DNA from: Myxococcales bacterium
GTDB taxonomy: Bacteria; Myxococcota_A; Polyangia; Polyangiales; Polyangiaceae
Direction: 5' to 3'
NCBI GenBank assembly: GCA_016191785.1
Contig: JACPVJ010000109.1
Location: forward strand, 1-62,564
DNA: 62,564 nt
The translations under genes were made by a program, and so were the position numbers. This document shows positions 1-8,244 of the stretch, piece after piece. Each line of letters opens with the position of its first letter. The stretch's first letter is position 1. The notes under the pieces were generated by a model. It had not been told where the DNA came from, made no database searches, and worked only from the letters and a program-made list of their open reading frames with translations.

Positions 1-203
1 CGTGGGTCACCGCGTTGAGCCACGCCCGATGGCCGCAGGGAGGACAAAGCGCGTGGGTCACCGCGTTGAGCCACGCTCGATGACCACGGGGAGGACAAAG
101 CGCGTTGGTCACCGCGTTGAGCCACGCCCATAACCACGGGGAGGACGAAACGTGTGGGTCACCGCGTTGAGCCACGCCCGATGGCCGCACGGAGGACGAG
201 GCG
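1..203. repeat. Four tandem 51-bp repeats with an internal dyad
   Basis: Four head-to-tail units start at 1, 52, 103 and 153 (periods 51, 51, 50); the array may continue left of the window. The first 24 bases of each unit form an imperfect palindrome: CGTGG..TCA on the left arm mirrors TGA..CCACG on the right around a central CGCG, with 10 of 12 pairs matching. The remaining 27 bases are also conserved, with scattered substitutions and one deletion in unit 3. No cas-like gene or coding frame supports another reading. Function is unknown; a protein-binding or hairpin-forming minisatellite is possible. Confidence 0.85.
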
Positions 204-366
204 CGCGGGTCCGTGCGGCGAGGCGCTACCGGTCCCGGCGCGGCGTTCGCGGCTCGCGGCTCGCGGTCGTGTACGTGTCGGACGCGAGCGCCGTACGCCG
301 GAGACCCGGCGTGTCGCCGGTGCACCCACACCGGAGCACCCGGTCCGGAGTCGCTAACGCCTGCCG

Positions 367-507
367 TTACTGCGCTGACGTCGCCGCGGTCGGCGGCGTG
401 CCGACCAGCGCCCCTGCGCCATAGCTGATTCCGAGCATGGCAATCAGGCCAATGCCGAAGCCGATGAGAGCGTCGCGGAGGATCTTCTTGGGGGCCACGG
501 GCAGCAT
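367..507 (-). CDS. Small single-helix membrane protein (46 aa)
   Basis: A short frame beginning MLPVAPKKILRDALIG and ending TAATSAQ. It has a short basic N-terminus (KK, R) followed by about 20 hydrophobic, Gly/Ala-rich residues (roughly 14-36) that could form one transmembrane helix, then a polar tail. I recognise no family. No strong ribosome binding site is visible upstream of the ATG at 507. It lies downstream of clpA on the same strand, between clpA and the tandem repeats. The membrane-like composition, basic-then-hydrophobic layout and clean stop favour a real gene, but a chance frame in GC-rich DNA cannot be excluded. Confidence 0.4.
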   Translation of the reverse strand: MLPVAPKKILRDALIGFGIGLIAMLGISYGAGALVGTPPTAATSAQ

Positions 508-643
508 GCCGGCGTGAATAGCAAGGCCCGTGCCCGCAACGGAACGTGAGGCTAGCTGCGACTTTCGGCCGAAAGCGTGGCTGTGCCAGCGCGGGGCTGT
601 CGTGGCACAGGCAACACTGTCGCAGGAAGTTGACGGGTTCGAG

Positions 644-2920
644 TCAACTCGGGCCGGCGTCCGCGGCGAGCGGCGTACAGTCGAACGAGATTTTTCCAGC
701 GCGGTAGTCGATCACCACGTGGCCGCCGCCCTCCAGGGCGCCGAACAGGAGCTCGTCCCCGAGGGGGCGCTTCACTTCGTCCTGGATCAGCCGGCTCAGG
801 GGGCGGGCGCCCATTTGGCTGTCGTAGCCCTTGTCCGCCAGGTAGAGGCGGGCCTTGTCGGTCAGCTCGACGGTGACGCTGCGCTCGCTGAGCTGAGCCG
901 ACAGCTCGGCCATGAACTTGTCGACGACGAGGCCCATCACGTCGGGCGACAGCGGGTCGAAGGCGATGCGCGCGTCCAGGCGGTTCCGGAACTCGGGGCT
1001 GAAGGTGTTCTTGAACGACACGTCGTCGAGGCCGCGGCTGCTTCGGTCGCCGAACCCGACCGGGCGGCGGGCGAGATCGGAGGCCCCCACGTTGCTGGTC
1101 ATGATCAAGACCACGTGGCGGAAATCGGTCTTCTTGCCGTTGTTGTCGGTCAAGGTGCCGTGGTCCATCACCTGCAAGAGCACGTTGAAGACGTCGGGGT
1201 GGGCCTTCTCGATCTCGTCGAGCAACAGCACCGCGTGGGGCGTCTTGGCGATCGCCTCGGTCAAGAGGCCGCCGCGGTCGAACCCGACGTAACCCGGCGG
1301 AGCGCCGATCAGTCGCGAGACGGTGTGCCGCTCCTGGTACTCGCTCATGTCGATGCGCACCAGCTCGATGCCCATGGTCTTGGCCAGCTGCTTGGCCGCC
1401 TCGGTCTTGCCGACGCCGGTCGGCCCGGTGAAGAGGTAGCAGCCGATGGGCTTGTCCGCCGGCCGAAGCCCCGCGCGCGAGAGCTTGATGGCCGTGGCGA
1501 GCTCGGTCAGCGCGCGGTCTTGGCCGAACACCACGTGTCGCAGCTCCACTTCCAGGTTCTTGAGCGCGCTCTTGTCGCTGCTCGACACCTGTCGCGGGGG
1601 GATCTGCGCCATCCGCGCGACGACCGCCTCCATGCGATCGACGCCGACGCTGGCGGCGCTGCCGTCTTCCAGCTTGGCATCGGCGCCGGCCTCGTCCATC
1701 AGGTCGATGGCTTTGTCGGGTTGCTTGCGATCGTGCAGGTACCTTTCGGAGAGCTTGACCGCCGCGTCCAGCGCGTCGGAATGGTACTTCACGTCGTGGA
1801 ACTCTTCGTAGCGCGGCCGTAGCCCCTCGAGGATCTGCCGCGTCTCGTCCGAGCTCGGTTCGAGCACCTCGATCTTCTGGAAGCGGCGGGCGAGGGCGCG
1901 GTCGCGCTCCAGGTGGCTGCGGTACTCCTCGAAGGTGGTGGCGCCGATGCAGCGGAGCTTGCCGCTCGACAGCGCAGGCTTGAGGAGGTTGGCGGCGTCG
2001 AGGGTGCCGCCGCTGGCGGCGCCTGCGCCGATCACGGTGTGGATCTCGTCCACGAAGAGGATGGCGCCCGGACGCTTCTCGAGCTGCTTCAGCACCGCCT
2101 TCACGCGGTTCTCGAAGTCCCCGCGGAACTTGGTGCCCGCCACCAGCGCGCCCATGTCGAGCGCGAAGATCTCGGCGCCGAGCAGCGGCCCGGGCACGCT
2201 CTCTGCCACCACCTTGGCGGCGAGCCCTTCTACGATGGCCGTCTTGCCGACGCCGGCGTCGCCGACGAACAGCGGGTTGTTCTTCTTGCGCCGGGCCAGC
2301 ACCTGGATGGCCCGGCGAAGCTCGCGCTCGCGGCCGACCAGTGGCTCGATGTCGCCGGCCTTGGCGCGCTCGTTCAGGTTGATCGCGAACTTCTCGAGCG
2401 CGTTGCCCCGGGAGGGCTCGCCCTCTTCGTCGGGCTCGCCGTCCGGCTCGGCGCCCGCGGCCGAGACATCGGGGTCGTCGTCCCCGGCCTTGGCCACGCC
2501 GTGGGACAGGAAGCTCACCACGTCGTAGCGCGTGACGCCCTGCTCGGTGAGCACGGCCACCGCGGGCGAGTCCACCTCGGCGAAGATGGCCACCAAGAGG
2601 TTCTGGCCGCGCAGCTCTTCCTTTCCGCTCGACTCGACGTGGATCGCAGCGCGCTGCAGCACGCGCTGAAAACCCCGAGACGGCGTGGGCGTCGTGTCCG
2701 CCCCCTCGGGCAGCTGGGCGATGTCCTCGTCCAGCACGCGCTCGAGGGCCCGCTTGATCGCGGCCACGTCGCCCCCGCTCTTCGTCACCACGCGCGCCGT
2801 GGCGTCGTCGAAGAGCAGGGCGTACAGCAGGTGCTCCACCGTCATCAGCTCGTGATTGCGCCGCGCGGCCTCGCGCAGGGCCAGCGTGCACGCAATCTCG
2901 ACCTCCGGGCTGACCTTCAC
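644..2920 (-). CDS. clpA: ATP-dependent Clp protease ATP-binding subunit ClpA
   Basis: Cytoplasmic AAA+ unfoldase that threads substrates into the ClpP peptidase; 758 aa, the usual ClpA length. The Clp-N repeat domain covers about 1-140, then an acidic linker (147-170). AAA module 1 has Walker A GDAGVGKT (220-227) and Walker B ILFVDE (287-292); module 2 has GPTGVGKT (499-506) and VLLLDE (564-569). A VGF tripeptide in the second module matches the IGF/IGL loop that docks on ClpP. There is no ClpB-type middle coiled coil. Its start overlaps the clpS stop by 4 bp, so the pair is translationally coupled. No clpP lies in the window, so the peptidase must be encoded elsewhere. Confidence 0.97.
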   Translation of the reverse strand: MKVSPEVEIACTLALREAARRNHELMTVEHLLYALLFDDATARVVTKSGGDVAAIKRALERVLDEDIAQLPEGADTTPTPSRGFQRVLQRAAIHVESSGKEELRGQNLLVAIFAEVDSPAVAVLTEQGVTRYDVVSFLSHGVAKAGDDDPDVSAAGAEPDGEPDEEGEPSRGNALEKFAINLNERAKAGDIEPLVGRERELRRAIQVLARRKKNNPLFVGDAGVGKTAIVEGLAAKVVAESVPGPLLGAEIFALDMGALVAGTKFRGDFENRVKAVLKQLEKRPGAILFVDEIHTVIGAGAASGGTLDAANLLKPALSSGKLRCIGATTFEEYRSHLERDRALARRFQKIEVLEPSSDETRQILEGLRPRYEEFHDVKYHSDALDAAVKLSERYLHDRKQPDKAIDLMDEAGADAKLEDGSAASVGVDRMEAVVARMAQIPPRQVSSSDKSALKNLEVELRHVVFGQDRALTELATAIKLSRAGLRPADKPIGCYLFTGPTGVGKTEAAKQLAKTMGIELVRIDMSEYQERHTVSRLIGAPPGYVGFDRGGLLTEAIAKTPHAVLLLDEIEKAHPDVFNVLLQVMDHGTLTDNNGKKTDFRHVVLIMTSNVGASDLARRPVGFGDRSSRGLDDVSFKNTFSPEFRNRLDARIAFDPLSPDVMGLVVDKFMAELSAQLSERSVTVELTDKARLYLADKGYDSQMGARPLSRLIQDEVKRPLGDELLFGALEGGGHVVIDYRAGKISFDCTPLAADAGPS

Positions 2921-3264
2921 TCGTCCACCTCGGGCGCGTCGGCGGGCTCGGCGGTCACGCGGAGCGGGTGACCGTGCTTCTTGGCGTACTCGATCACCTG
3001 CTCGGCCTTGGTCTCGGCGATGTCGCGGGTGAACGCCCCGACCACGCCGAAGCCCCGGTGGTGCACCTCGAGCATGATCTGCGTTGCCTCGGTCTCGGCC
3101 TTGTGAAAGAACTGCATCAGGACGTGGATCACGAACTCCATCGTCGTGTAGTCGTCGTTGTGGAACACCACGTTGTACGGCCGGGCACGGCGGATCGCTC
3201 GCTTCTCTTGGACGGCGAGATCCCCTTCGCGATCGGGTGTCGGTTTCGAGCCCTTGGTGGTCAT
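2917..3264 (-). CDS. clpS: Clp protease adaptor ClpS
   Basis: Small adaptor (115 aa) that binds N-degron substrates and delivers them to ClpA. The conserved core is clear: RPYNVVFHNDDYTTMEFV, with the Asn-Asp-Asp of the N-end-rule pocket, then MLEVHHRGFGVVG and a C-terminal helix. About 25 extra charged residues precede the core, typical of the flexible ClpS N-terminal extension that controls ClpA. It overlaps clpA by 4 bp (ATGA arrangement), so both are one transcription unit. The multi-zinc-ribbon gene ends 57 bp upstream on the same strand and may share the transcript. Confidence 0.96.
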   Translation of the reverse strand: MTTKGSKPTPDREGDLAVQEKRAIRRARPYNVVFHNDDYTTMEFVIHVLMQFFHKAETEATQIMLEVHHRGFGVVGAFTRDIAETKAEQVIEYAKKHGHPLRVTAEPADAPEVDE

Positions 3265-3321
3265 GGGGCGAGCCCGCTGATCTTGGACATGCTGGGCTCG
3301 GGTGTCGAGTGGGTGCAGCGG

Positions 3322-4107
3322 TTACTTCAGCAAGTTGCCCAAGAAACCCGCGAGCGAGAGCGCCGCGTCAGCGAGCTCTGCGTCGCGGCGGGTCCGATCG
3401 AAGGGGTTCCCGGTCGACGGGGTGCTGAGGCCGGCCAGCGCCTCTTCGACCTTTCGAACGCGAGCGGTCCGCTGGCTCTCGCGCTGTTCGTCCAGCTCGC
3501 GGAGCCGCGCGAGCTCGAGCCCGCCGGCTTCGACGAACTCGAGAACCGCCGGAAGCTCGCCGCGGTCGAACCACATGCCATGCCGCGAGCAGATGTCGAC
3601 GATCACGCCGCTCGAGCGCCCGAAGTTCCTCCGCAGCATGATCTCGGCGCAGATCGGGCAGGGGATGTACCGGAGCGGCGTGGCCAGAGGGTTACGCCGC
3701 GGGGGGGGCCGAGGCGCGACCTTGCCGTAGAGCTCGCGCTGATCGAGCAGGTCCTTCAAGAGCGCGTGGTCGACGAACTGGCCGCCGCAACGCTCGCAGT
3801 CGTGCAGGGCACCGGGGCCCCCCCGAAAGAGCTGGAAGGGGAGCTTGCAGTCGGGGCACGAGAACGCATCGGGCTCGCCCACGGGCTCGAGCCCGAGCTC
3901 GCGTCCGCAACCCGTGCAGAGCGCGCTTTCCGCCGAGTTCATCTGGTAGCAGTGTCCGCAGCGCACGGTGGCGATGGGGGTGCCACAGCTCGCGCACGTC
4001 CTCTGCGAGCTCTCGACCTGCTTCGAGCAACCCGGGCACTCGACCTGGCCCGAGGCGGGGCGCGCGGCCGCGCTCGGGTGTCCACTGCGGTACGGGCCGG
4101 TGCTCAC
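3322..4107 (-). CDS. Multi-zinc-ribbon protein with TFIIB-type zinc finger domain
   Basis: 261 aa with seven CxxC pairs near residues 24/27, 38/41, 50/53, 64/67, 84/87, 104/107 and 150/153. The first four resemble double zinc ribbons. The last pair opens a zf-TFIIB-like module (CPICAEIMLRRNFG, then DICSRHGMWFDRGEL) as found in a family of uncharacterised bacterial proteins. A charged helical tail with coiled-coil potential follows (198-225), and the extreme C-terminus is hydrophobic (LAGFLGNLLK). No enzyme motif is visible; nucleic-acid or protein binding is inferred. It lies upstream of clpS-clpA and diverges from the mutase gene across about 60 bp. Confidence 0.8.
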   Translation of the reverse strand: MSTGPYRSGHPSAAARPASGQVECPGCSKQVESSQRTCASCGTPIATVRCGHCYQMNSAESALCTGCGRELGLEPVGEPDAFSCPDCKLPFQLFRGGPGALHDCERCGGQFVDHALLKDLLDQRELYGKVAPRPPPRRNPLATPLRYIPCPICAEIMLRRNFGRSSGVIVDICSRHGMWFDRGELPAVLEFVEAGGLELARLRELDEQRESQRTARVRKVEEALAGLSTPSTGNPFDRTRRDAELADAALSLAGFLGNLLK

Positions 4108-4168
4108 GGCGCCTCAAGTTAGCACTCCCTTGCTCCGGCGGCTTCGCGGCGGAAGGATGTGCGACGCC

Positions 4169-6136
4169 ATGGCCGTCAAGGACCCCCCCTGGATCATGCG
4201 GACGTACTCCGGGCACTCGACACCCCAGGCGTCGAACGCGCTCTACCGCGAGAACCTCGCGCGGGGCCAGACCGGGCTGAGCGTCGCGTTCGACCTACCC
4301 ACCCAGACCGGCTACGACGCCGACCACCCGTTGGCGCGGGGCGAAGTGGGGCGCACCGGCGTGCCGGTCGGCCACATCGCGGACCTTTCCGCGCTGTTCG
4401 ACGGCATCGACCTCGGTCGGATGAACACCTCGATGACCATCAACGCGACGGCGGCCTGGCTGCTCGCGCTGTACGTGGCCGTGGCCGAGGCGCAGGGGGT
4501 GCCTTCGAGGGCGCTGCGCGGCACGACGCAGAACGACATCGTCAAGGAGTACCTGTCCCGCGGCACCTACGTGTTCCCGCCGGCACCGAGCCTGCGACTG
4601 ACCGTCGACACCATCCTCTTCACCGTCGAGCACGTCCCCGACTGGAACCCGATCAACATCTCGAGCTATCACCTGCAGGAAGCGGGTGCGACGCCCGCGC
4701 AAGAGGTGGCGTACAGCCTGGCCACGGCCATCACGGTGCTGGACGAGGTGCGCGCCCGCGGCGTCGAAGGGGCAGCCTTCGCCAAGGTGTTCGGACGGCT
4801 CTCGTTCTTCGTCAATGCGGGCATGCGCTTCGTCGAAGAGGCGTGCAAGCTGCGCGCGTTCGGCGAGCTCTGGGAGCGACTGGGCAAAGAGCGCTACGGC
4901 GTGGCCGACGAGAAGCTTCGCCGGTTCCGCTACGGAGTGCAGGTCAACTCGCTCGGCCTGACCGAAGCGCAGCCCGAGAACAACCTGGTCCGCATCGCGC
5001 TCGAGATGCTGGGCGTGACCTTGAGCAAGAACGCACGGGCCCGGGCCGTCCAGCTGCCGGCGTGGAACGAGGCGCTGGGCCTGCCTCGGCCGTGGGATCA
5101 GCAGCTCTCGCTCCGCACCCAACAGCTCTTGGCCTACGAGACCGACCTGCTCGAGTACGGCGACCTGTTCGACGGCTCGCCGGTGATCGCGGCCAAGACC
5201 CGCGAGATCGCGGAGGCGGCCTGGGCCGAGGTCGAGGACGTGATCGAGCGCGGCGGCGCCGTGGGGGCGGTCGAGAGCGGCTACGTGAAAGAGCGGCTGG
5301 TGGCGTCCAACGCGCGGCGCATCGCGGCCATCGAGAGCGGCGAGCAGGTGGTGGTCGGCGTGAACCGCTTCACCGAGACCGCCGAGAGCCCGCTCACGGC
5401 CGGGGGCGCCGCCGACGCGATCTTGCGGCTCGACCCGGCTGCGGAGCGCGAGCAAGTCGAAGCGCTCGCTCGGTTCCGGCGTGCGCGCGACGCGGACAGC
5501 GTGGCCCGAGCGCTCGATGCGCTGCGGGCGGCGGCCCGGGGGCGAGACAACCTGGTGCCGGTGAGCATCGCGGCGGCGCGCGTTCGGGTCACCACGGGTG
5601 AGTGGGCTTCGGCGTTGCGCGAGGTGTTCGGTGAGTATCGCGCGCCCACTGGCGTCGCCGGCGCTCGCGCGCCCGAGCTCGGCTCCGGCTACGAGCCACT
5701 CCGCGAGCGGGTCGCCGAGCTCGAGAAGCGGATCGGCCGTCGCCCGAAGATCTTGGTGGGGAAGCCGGGCCTCGACGGCCACTCGAACGGCGCCGAGCAG
5801 ATCGCGCTGCGCGCGCGCGACGCGGGGTTCGAGGTGGTCTACGAGGGCATCCGGGTCACCCCGCGAGAGCTCGCGCGGGCGGCCGCCGACGAAGGGGTGC
5901 ACGTCTTGGGCCTGAGCATCCTCTCGGGCGCCCACGTCGAGCTCACGCGAGACGTGCTGGCCGAGCTCCGAGCCCGCGGCGTGACGATCCCGGTCGTCGT
6001 CGGCGGGATCATTCCGGAGGCCGACCGCGTGCTCTTGTGCGCGGAGGGCGTGGCCGCGGTCTACACCCCGAAGGACTTCCAGATCGCGAAGATCCTCGCG
6101 GAGCTGTGCGAGATCGTGGAGCGGTCGGCCACGTGA
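4169..6136 (+). CDS. ecm: Ethylmalonyl-CoA mutase (adenosylcobalamin-dependent)
   Basis: Single-chain B12-dependent acyl-CoA mutase, 655 aa. By family it interconverts (2R)-ethylmalonyl-CoA and (2S)-methylsuccinyl-CoA. The N-terminal barrel carries RTYSGHSTPQASN and FDLPTQTGYD (41-50), with MNTSMTINATAAWLL further on; these match the Ecm/MeaA subgroup rather than methylmalonyl-CoA mutase (FDLATHRGYD) or isobutyryl-CoA mutase. The C-terminal cobalamin domain has DGHSNG with His538 as the likely lower axial cobalt ligand. I chose the ATG at 4169, 12 nt after GGAAGG; the ATG at 4157 directly abuts that sequence. The next gene, the MeaB-type GTPase, overlaps by 4 bp. No crotonyl-CoA carboxylase/reductase is nearby. 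Confidence 0.92.
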   Translation: MAVKDPPWIMRTYSGHSTPQASNALYRENLARGQTGLSVAFDLPTQTGYDADHPLARGEVGRTGVPVGHIADLSALFDGIDLGRMNTSMTINATAAWLLALYVAVAEAQGVPSRALRGTTQNDIVKEYLSRGTYVFPPAPSLRLTVDTILFTVEHVPDWNPINISSYHLQEAGATPAQEVAYSLATAITVLDEVRARGVEGAAFAKVFGRLSFFVNAGMRFVEEACKLRAFGELWERLGKERYGVADEKLRRFRYGVQVNSLGLTEAQPENNLVRIALEMLGVTLSKNARARAVQLPAWNEALGLPRPWDQQLSLRTQQLLAYETDLLEYGDLFDGSPVIAAKTREIAEAAWAEVEDVIERGGAVGAVESGYVKERLVASNARRIAAIESGEQVVVGVNRFTETAESPLTAGGAADAILRLDPAAEREQVEALARFRRARDADSVARALDALRAAARGRDNLVPVSIAAARVRVTTGEWASALREVFGEYRAPTGVAGARAPELGSGYEPLRERVAELEKRIGRRPKILVGKPGLDGHSNGAEQIALRARDAGFEVVYEGIRVTPRELARAAADEGVHVLGLSILSGAHVELTRDVLAELRARGVTIPVVVGGIIPEADRVLLCAEGVAAVYTPKDFQIAKILAELCEIVERSAT

Positions 6137-7095
6137 GCCTGGTGGTCGATTCGGAGCGCGTGCTCGCGCGGGACCCCGCCAGCGTGGCGCGGGCGATCTC
6201 GCTGGTCGAGGACCGGCGCCCCGAGGCCGAAGCCGCCGCCATCGAGCTGCTTCGCGCCCTGTCGCGCTCCGGGCGCGGGGCCGCGTGTCACCGCGTGGGG
6301 GTCACCGGTCCCCCGGGCGTCGGCAAGAGCACGCTGGTCTCGGCGTTGATCCGGGGCTGGCGGGCCCGTGGGCGCAGCGTGGGGGTGCTGGCCGTCGATC
6401 CTTCGAGCCCCCGCAGCGGCGGCGCGCTGCTCGGCGATCGCGCCCGCATCGAGCTGGACCCCGACGACCGTGAGGTGTTCGTGCGCTCGATGGCCTCGGG
6501 CGGTCAGCTCGGCGGGCTCGCGCGCGCCGCGGGCGCCGCGGTCGAGGTGCTGAGCGCGGTGTTCGACGTGGTGCTGATCGAGACCGTCGGCGTCGGGCAG
6601 AGCGAGACCGACATCGAGCACGTGGCCGACACCGTGCTGTTCGTGGTGCAGCCGGCCTCCGGCGACGTGCTGCAGTTCATCAAGGCCGGCATCGTCGAGA
6701 TCCCCGACGTGGTCGCGGTCAACAAGGCGGACCTGGGTGCGGTGGCGGTGCGAGCGGTCGCCGAGCTCGAGAGCGCGCTCCGCCTGGGTGCCGAGGCCAG
6801 CGGCCGCGCAGAGCCGCGGGTGCTCGCCACCAGCGCGAGCACCGGGGTCGGCATCGGCGAGGTCCTCGCCGCGCTCGAGGCGCACTTCGCTGCGGTGGTC
6901 GCGGGCGGCCAGCTGCCCGCCGTCCGGCGGGCGAAGAACGCCGCCTGGGCGACGCGCCTGTTCGCCCTGCGCTACGGCGAGCGTGGGGTCGACCAACGGG
7001 GCGGGAGCCGCGCCGTGCGGGCCGCGCTCGAACGCGAGCTGGCGGGCGGCGCGACGCTCTTCGAGGCCCTCGCGAGCGTCGCCCCCGAGCCCTGA
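6133..7095 (+). CDS. meaB: MeaB/ArgK-type G3E GTPase, mutase chaperone
   Basis: P-loop GTPase (320 aa) of the MeaB/MMAA family that protects and reloads B12-dependent mutases. Motifs: Walker A GPPGVGKST (59-67), the family signature VLAVDPSSPRSGGALLGDR, the switch segment IETVGVGQSETDI, and NKAD (197-200) for guanine specificity. The GTG start at 6133 overlaps the mutase TGA (GTGA), which implies coupled translation and a dedicated partner role for the upstream mutase. Length and motif order are normal for the family. Confidence 0.94.
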   Translation: MSLVVDSERVLARDPASVARAISLVEDRRPEAEAAAIELLRALSRSGRGAACHRVGVTGPPGVGKSTLVSALIRGWRARGRSVGVLAVDPSSPRSGGALLGDRARIELDPDDREVFVRSMASGGQLGGLARAAGAAVEVLSAVFDVVLIETVGVGQSETDIEHVADTVLFVVQPASGDVLQFIKAGIVEIPDVVAVNKADLGAVAVRAVAELESALRLGAEASGRAEPRVLATSASTGVGIGEVLAALEAHFAAVVAGGQLPAVRRAKNAAWATRLFALRYGERGVDQRGGSRAVRAALERELAGGATLFEALASVAPEP

Positions 7096-7096
7096 A

Positions 7097-7237
7097 TCAG
7101 GTCGTCTTCTTCGGTGGGGTCTTGGGCTTGGCGGCCTCGGCGTTCTCGGCCGCGCGCTTCAGCTCCCACTCCGTGTTCTTCTTGGCGCGACGCGCCTTCT
7201 GGCGATGGCGAGCGCGGGGATCTTGCGGTGTACCCAT
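7097..7237 (-). CDS. Small basic Lys/Arg/Ala-rich protein (46 aa)
   Basis: Frame starting MGTPQDPRARHRQKARRAKK and ending PKTPPKKTT. It is strongly basic, with an amphipathic helical middle (NTEWELKRAAENAEAAK) and a Lys/Pro tail. I recognise no named family; the composition resembles small nucleic-acid-binding or ribosome-associated proteins. It converges on meaB with one base between the stops (7095 and 7097). The clean ATG, protein-like composition and exact packing against meaB argue for a real gene. Confidence 0.6.
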   Translation of the reverse strand: MGTPQDPRARHRQKARRAKKNTEWELKRAAENAEAAKPKTPPKKTT

Positions 7238-7297
7238 GGCGGAGCGGCAATTAATCCGAATCCCGGCGCTTGGCCAGGCAAAACCGCCGGAGCGACC

Positions 7298-8230
7298 TCA
7301 GGCCGCCGGAACCGACACCGGGGGCAGGCTGGGCCGGCTGAAGTCGAACAGCGCCGGGTTCGGGCCCGGGGTCTCCCCCGAGTAGCGGTAGAAGCCCACG
7401 CCGGTCTTCTTCCCCAGGCTCCCGGCCATGACCAGGCGGCGGAGTAGCGGCGGGCAGCGGTAGCGGGAGTCCCGGAGCTCTTCCTGCAGGCTCCGCGACA
7501 TGGCGAACACCACGTCCAGGCCGATCAGATCGGCGAGCGCCAGGGGGCCCAGCGGGTGGCCGCAGCCGAGCTTCATCGCGGTGTCGATCGCCTCGGGCCC
7601 AGCCACGCCGTGCTCGAGGGTCTCGATGGCGTGCAAGATGTACGGCACCAGCAGGCGATTGACCACGTAGCCGGGGTGGTCCCCGAGCTCGACCGGCGTC
7701 TTGCCGAGGGTCAGGCAGAACGCGCGCACCCGGGCGGTGACGTCCGTCGCGGTGGTCGCGAGGCTGCCGATCTCGACCAGCTTCATCACGTTGGCCGGGC
7801 TGAAGAAGTGCAGCCCCAGAAAGCGGCTCGGGTGGGGCACGGCCTCGGCCAGCGTCGAGAGGCGCAGCGACGAGGTGTTGCTGGCGATCACCGTGTCGTC
7901 GCTCACCGCGTCGGCGATGCGCCTGAGCAGGTCGTGCTTCGCCGGCAAGGTCTCGGCGGCGGTCTCGATCACCAGATCGCAGCCGGCGATCGCCTCGAGG
8001 TCGGAGGTGATGGTGATCAGCCCGAGCGCGCGGTCCCTCTGGTCGGCTCCGAGCTTTCCCTTGTCGACGGCCTTGTTCAGCGACGCGGCGATGCGCTTCT
8101 TCACCGCTTCTGCGTCGCCACCGGTCACCTTCACCCCGACGGTGCGGAGCCCCGCGACCGCCGACGCCTCGATGATCCCGGTGCCCATCAGCCCACAGCC
8201 CACGATCGCGACCGACCGAATCTCGTTCAT
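7298..8230 (-). CDS. 3-hydroxybutyryl-CoA / 3-hydroxyacyl-CoA dehydrogenase
   Basis: NAD-dependent oxidation or reduction of short-chain 3-hydroxyacyl-CoA, 310 aa. The Rossmann fold has GCGLMG (11-16). Catalytic residues are in SNTSSL (117-122) and LHFFSPANVMKLVE, with His141 and Glu153 as the dyad. The C-terminal helical domain contains DHPGYVVNRLLVPY and GCGHPLGPLALADLIGLD. The length fits the single-domain Hbd/PaaH group, not the fused FadB type. It is transcribed away from the ScfR/RamB-like regulator, and the shared promoter region holds inverted repeats that probably control both genes. Expected roles are fatty-acid degradation, polyhydroxybutyrate or ethylmalonyl-CoA metabolism. Confidence 0.92.
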   Translation of the reverse strand: MNEIRSVAIVGCGLMGTGIIEASAVAGLRTVGVKVTGGDAEAVKKRIAASLNKAVDKGKLGADQRDRALGLITITSDLEAIAGCDLVIETAAETLPAKHDLLRRIADAVSDDTVIASNTSSLRLSTLAEAVPHPSRFLGLHFFSPANVMKLVEIGSLATTATDVTARVRAFCLTLGKTPVELGDHPGYVVNRLLVPYILHAIETLEHGVAGPEAIDTAMKLGCGHPLGPLALADLIGLDVVFAMSRSLQEELRDSRYRCPPLLRRLVMAGSLGKKTGVGFYRYSGETPGPNPALFDFSRPSLPPVSVPAA

Positions 8231-8244
8231 GGCAGTGCCTCCGA

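Noticed and set aside
1..203. CRISPR array
   Set aside because: The segment between the dyads is conserved rather than variable like spacers, the unit has no constant repeat plus unique spacer layout, and no cas-like gene is present.
152..428. Short plus-strand coding frames in the repeat region
   Set aside because: Arg/Ala-rich composition in all frames, running through the tandem repeats, no domain and no ribosome binding site.
628..649. tRNA-like GGTTCGAGTC at the end of clpA
   Set aside because: It is the loop of a 7-bp inverted repeat (AGTTGAC / GTCAACT) overlapping the clpA stop; no acceptor, D or anticodon arms can be drawn. It could be a weak clpA terminator, but no T-run follows.
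3968..4168. Mutase start far upstream at 3968
   Set aside because: That stretch lies antisense to the zinc-ribbon gene and lacks family similarity; ATG 4169 behind GGAAGG gives the normal Ecm N-terminus.
4169..6136. Methylmalonyl-CoA or isobutyryl-CoA mutase
   Set aside because: FDLPTQTGYD and MNTSMTINATAAWLL fit the Ecm subgroup; MCM has FDLATHRGYD and ICM differs in the same positions.
6972..7250. 92-aa minus-strand frame
   Set aside because: Arg/Ser-rich shadow; the overlapping 46-aa frame at 7097-7237 has better composition and boundaries.
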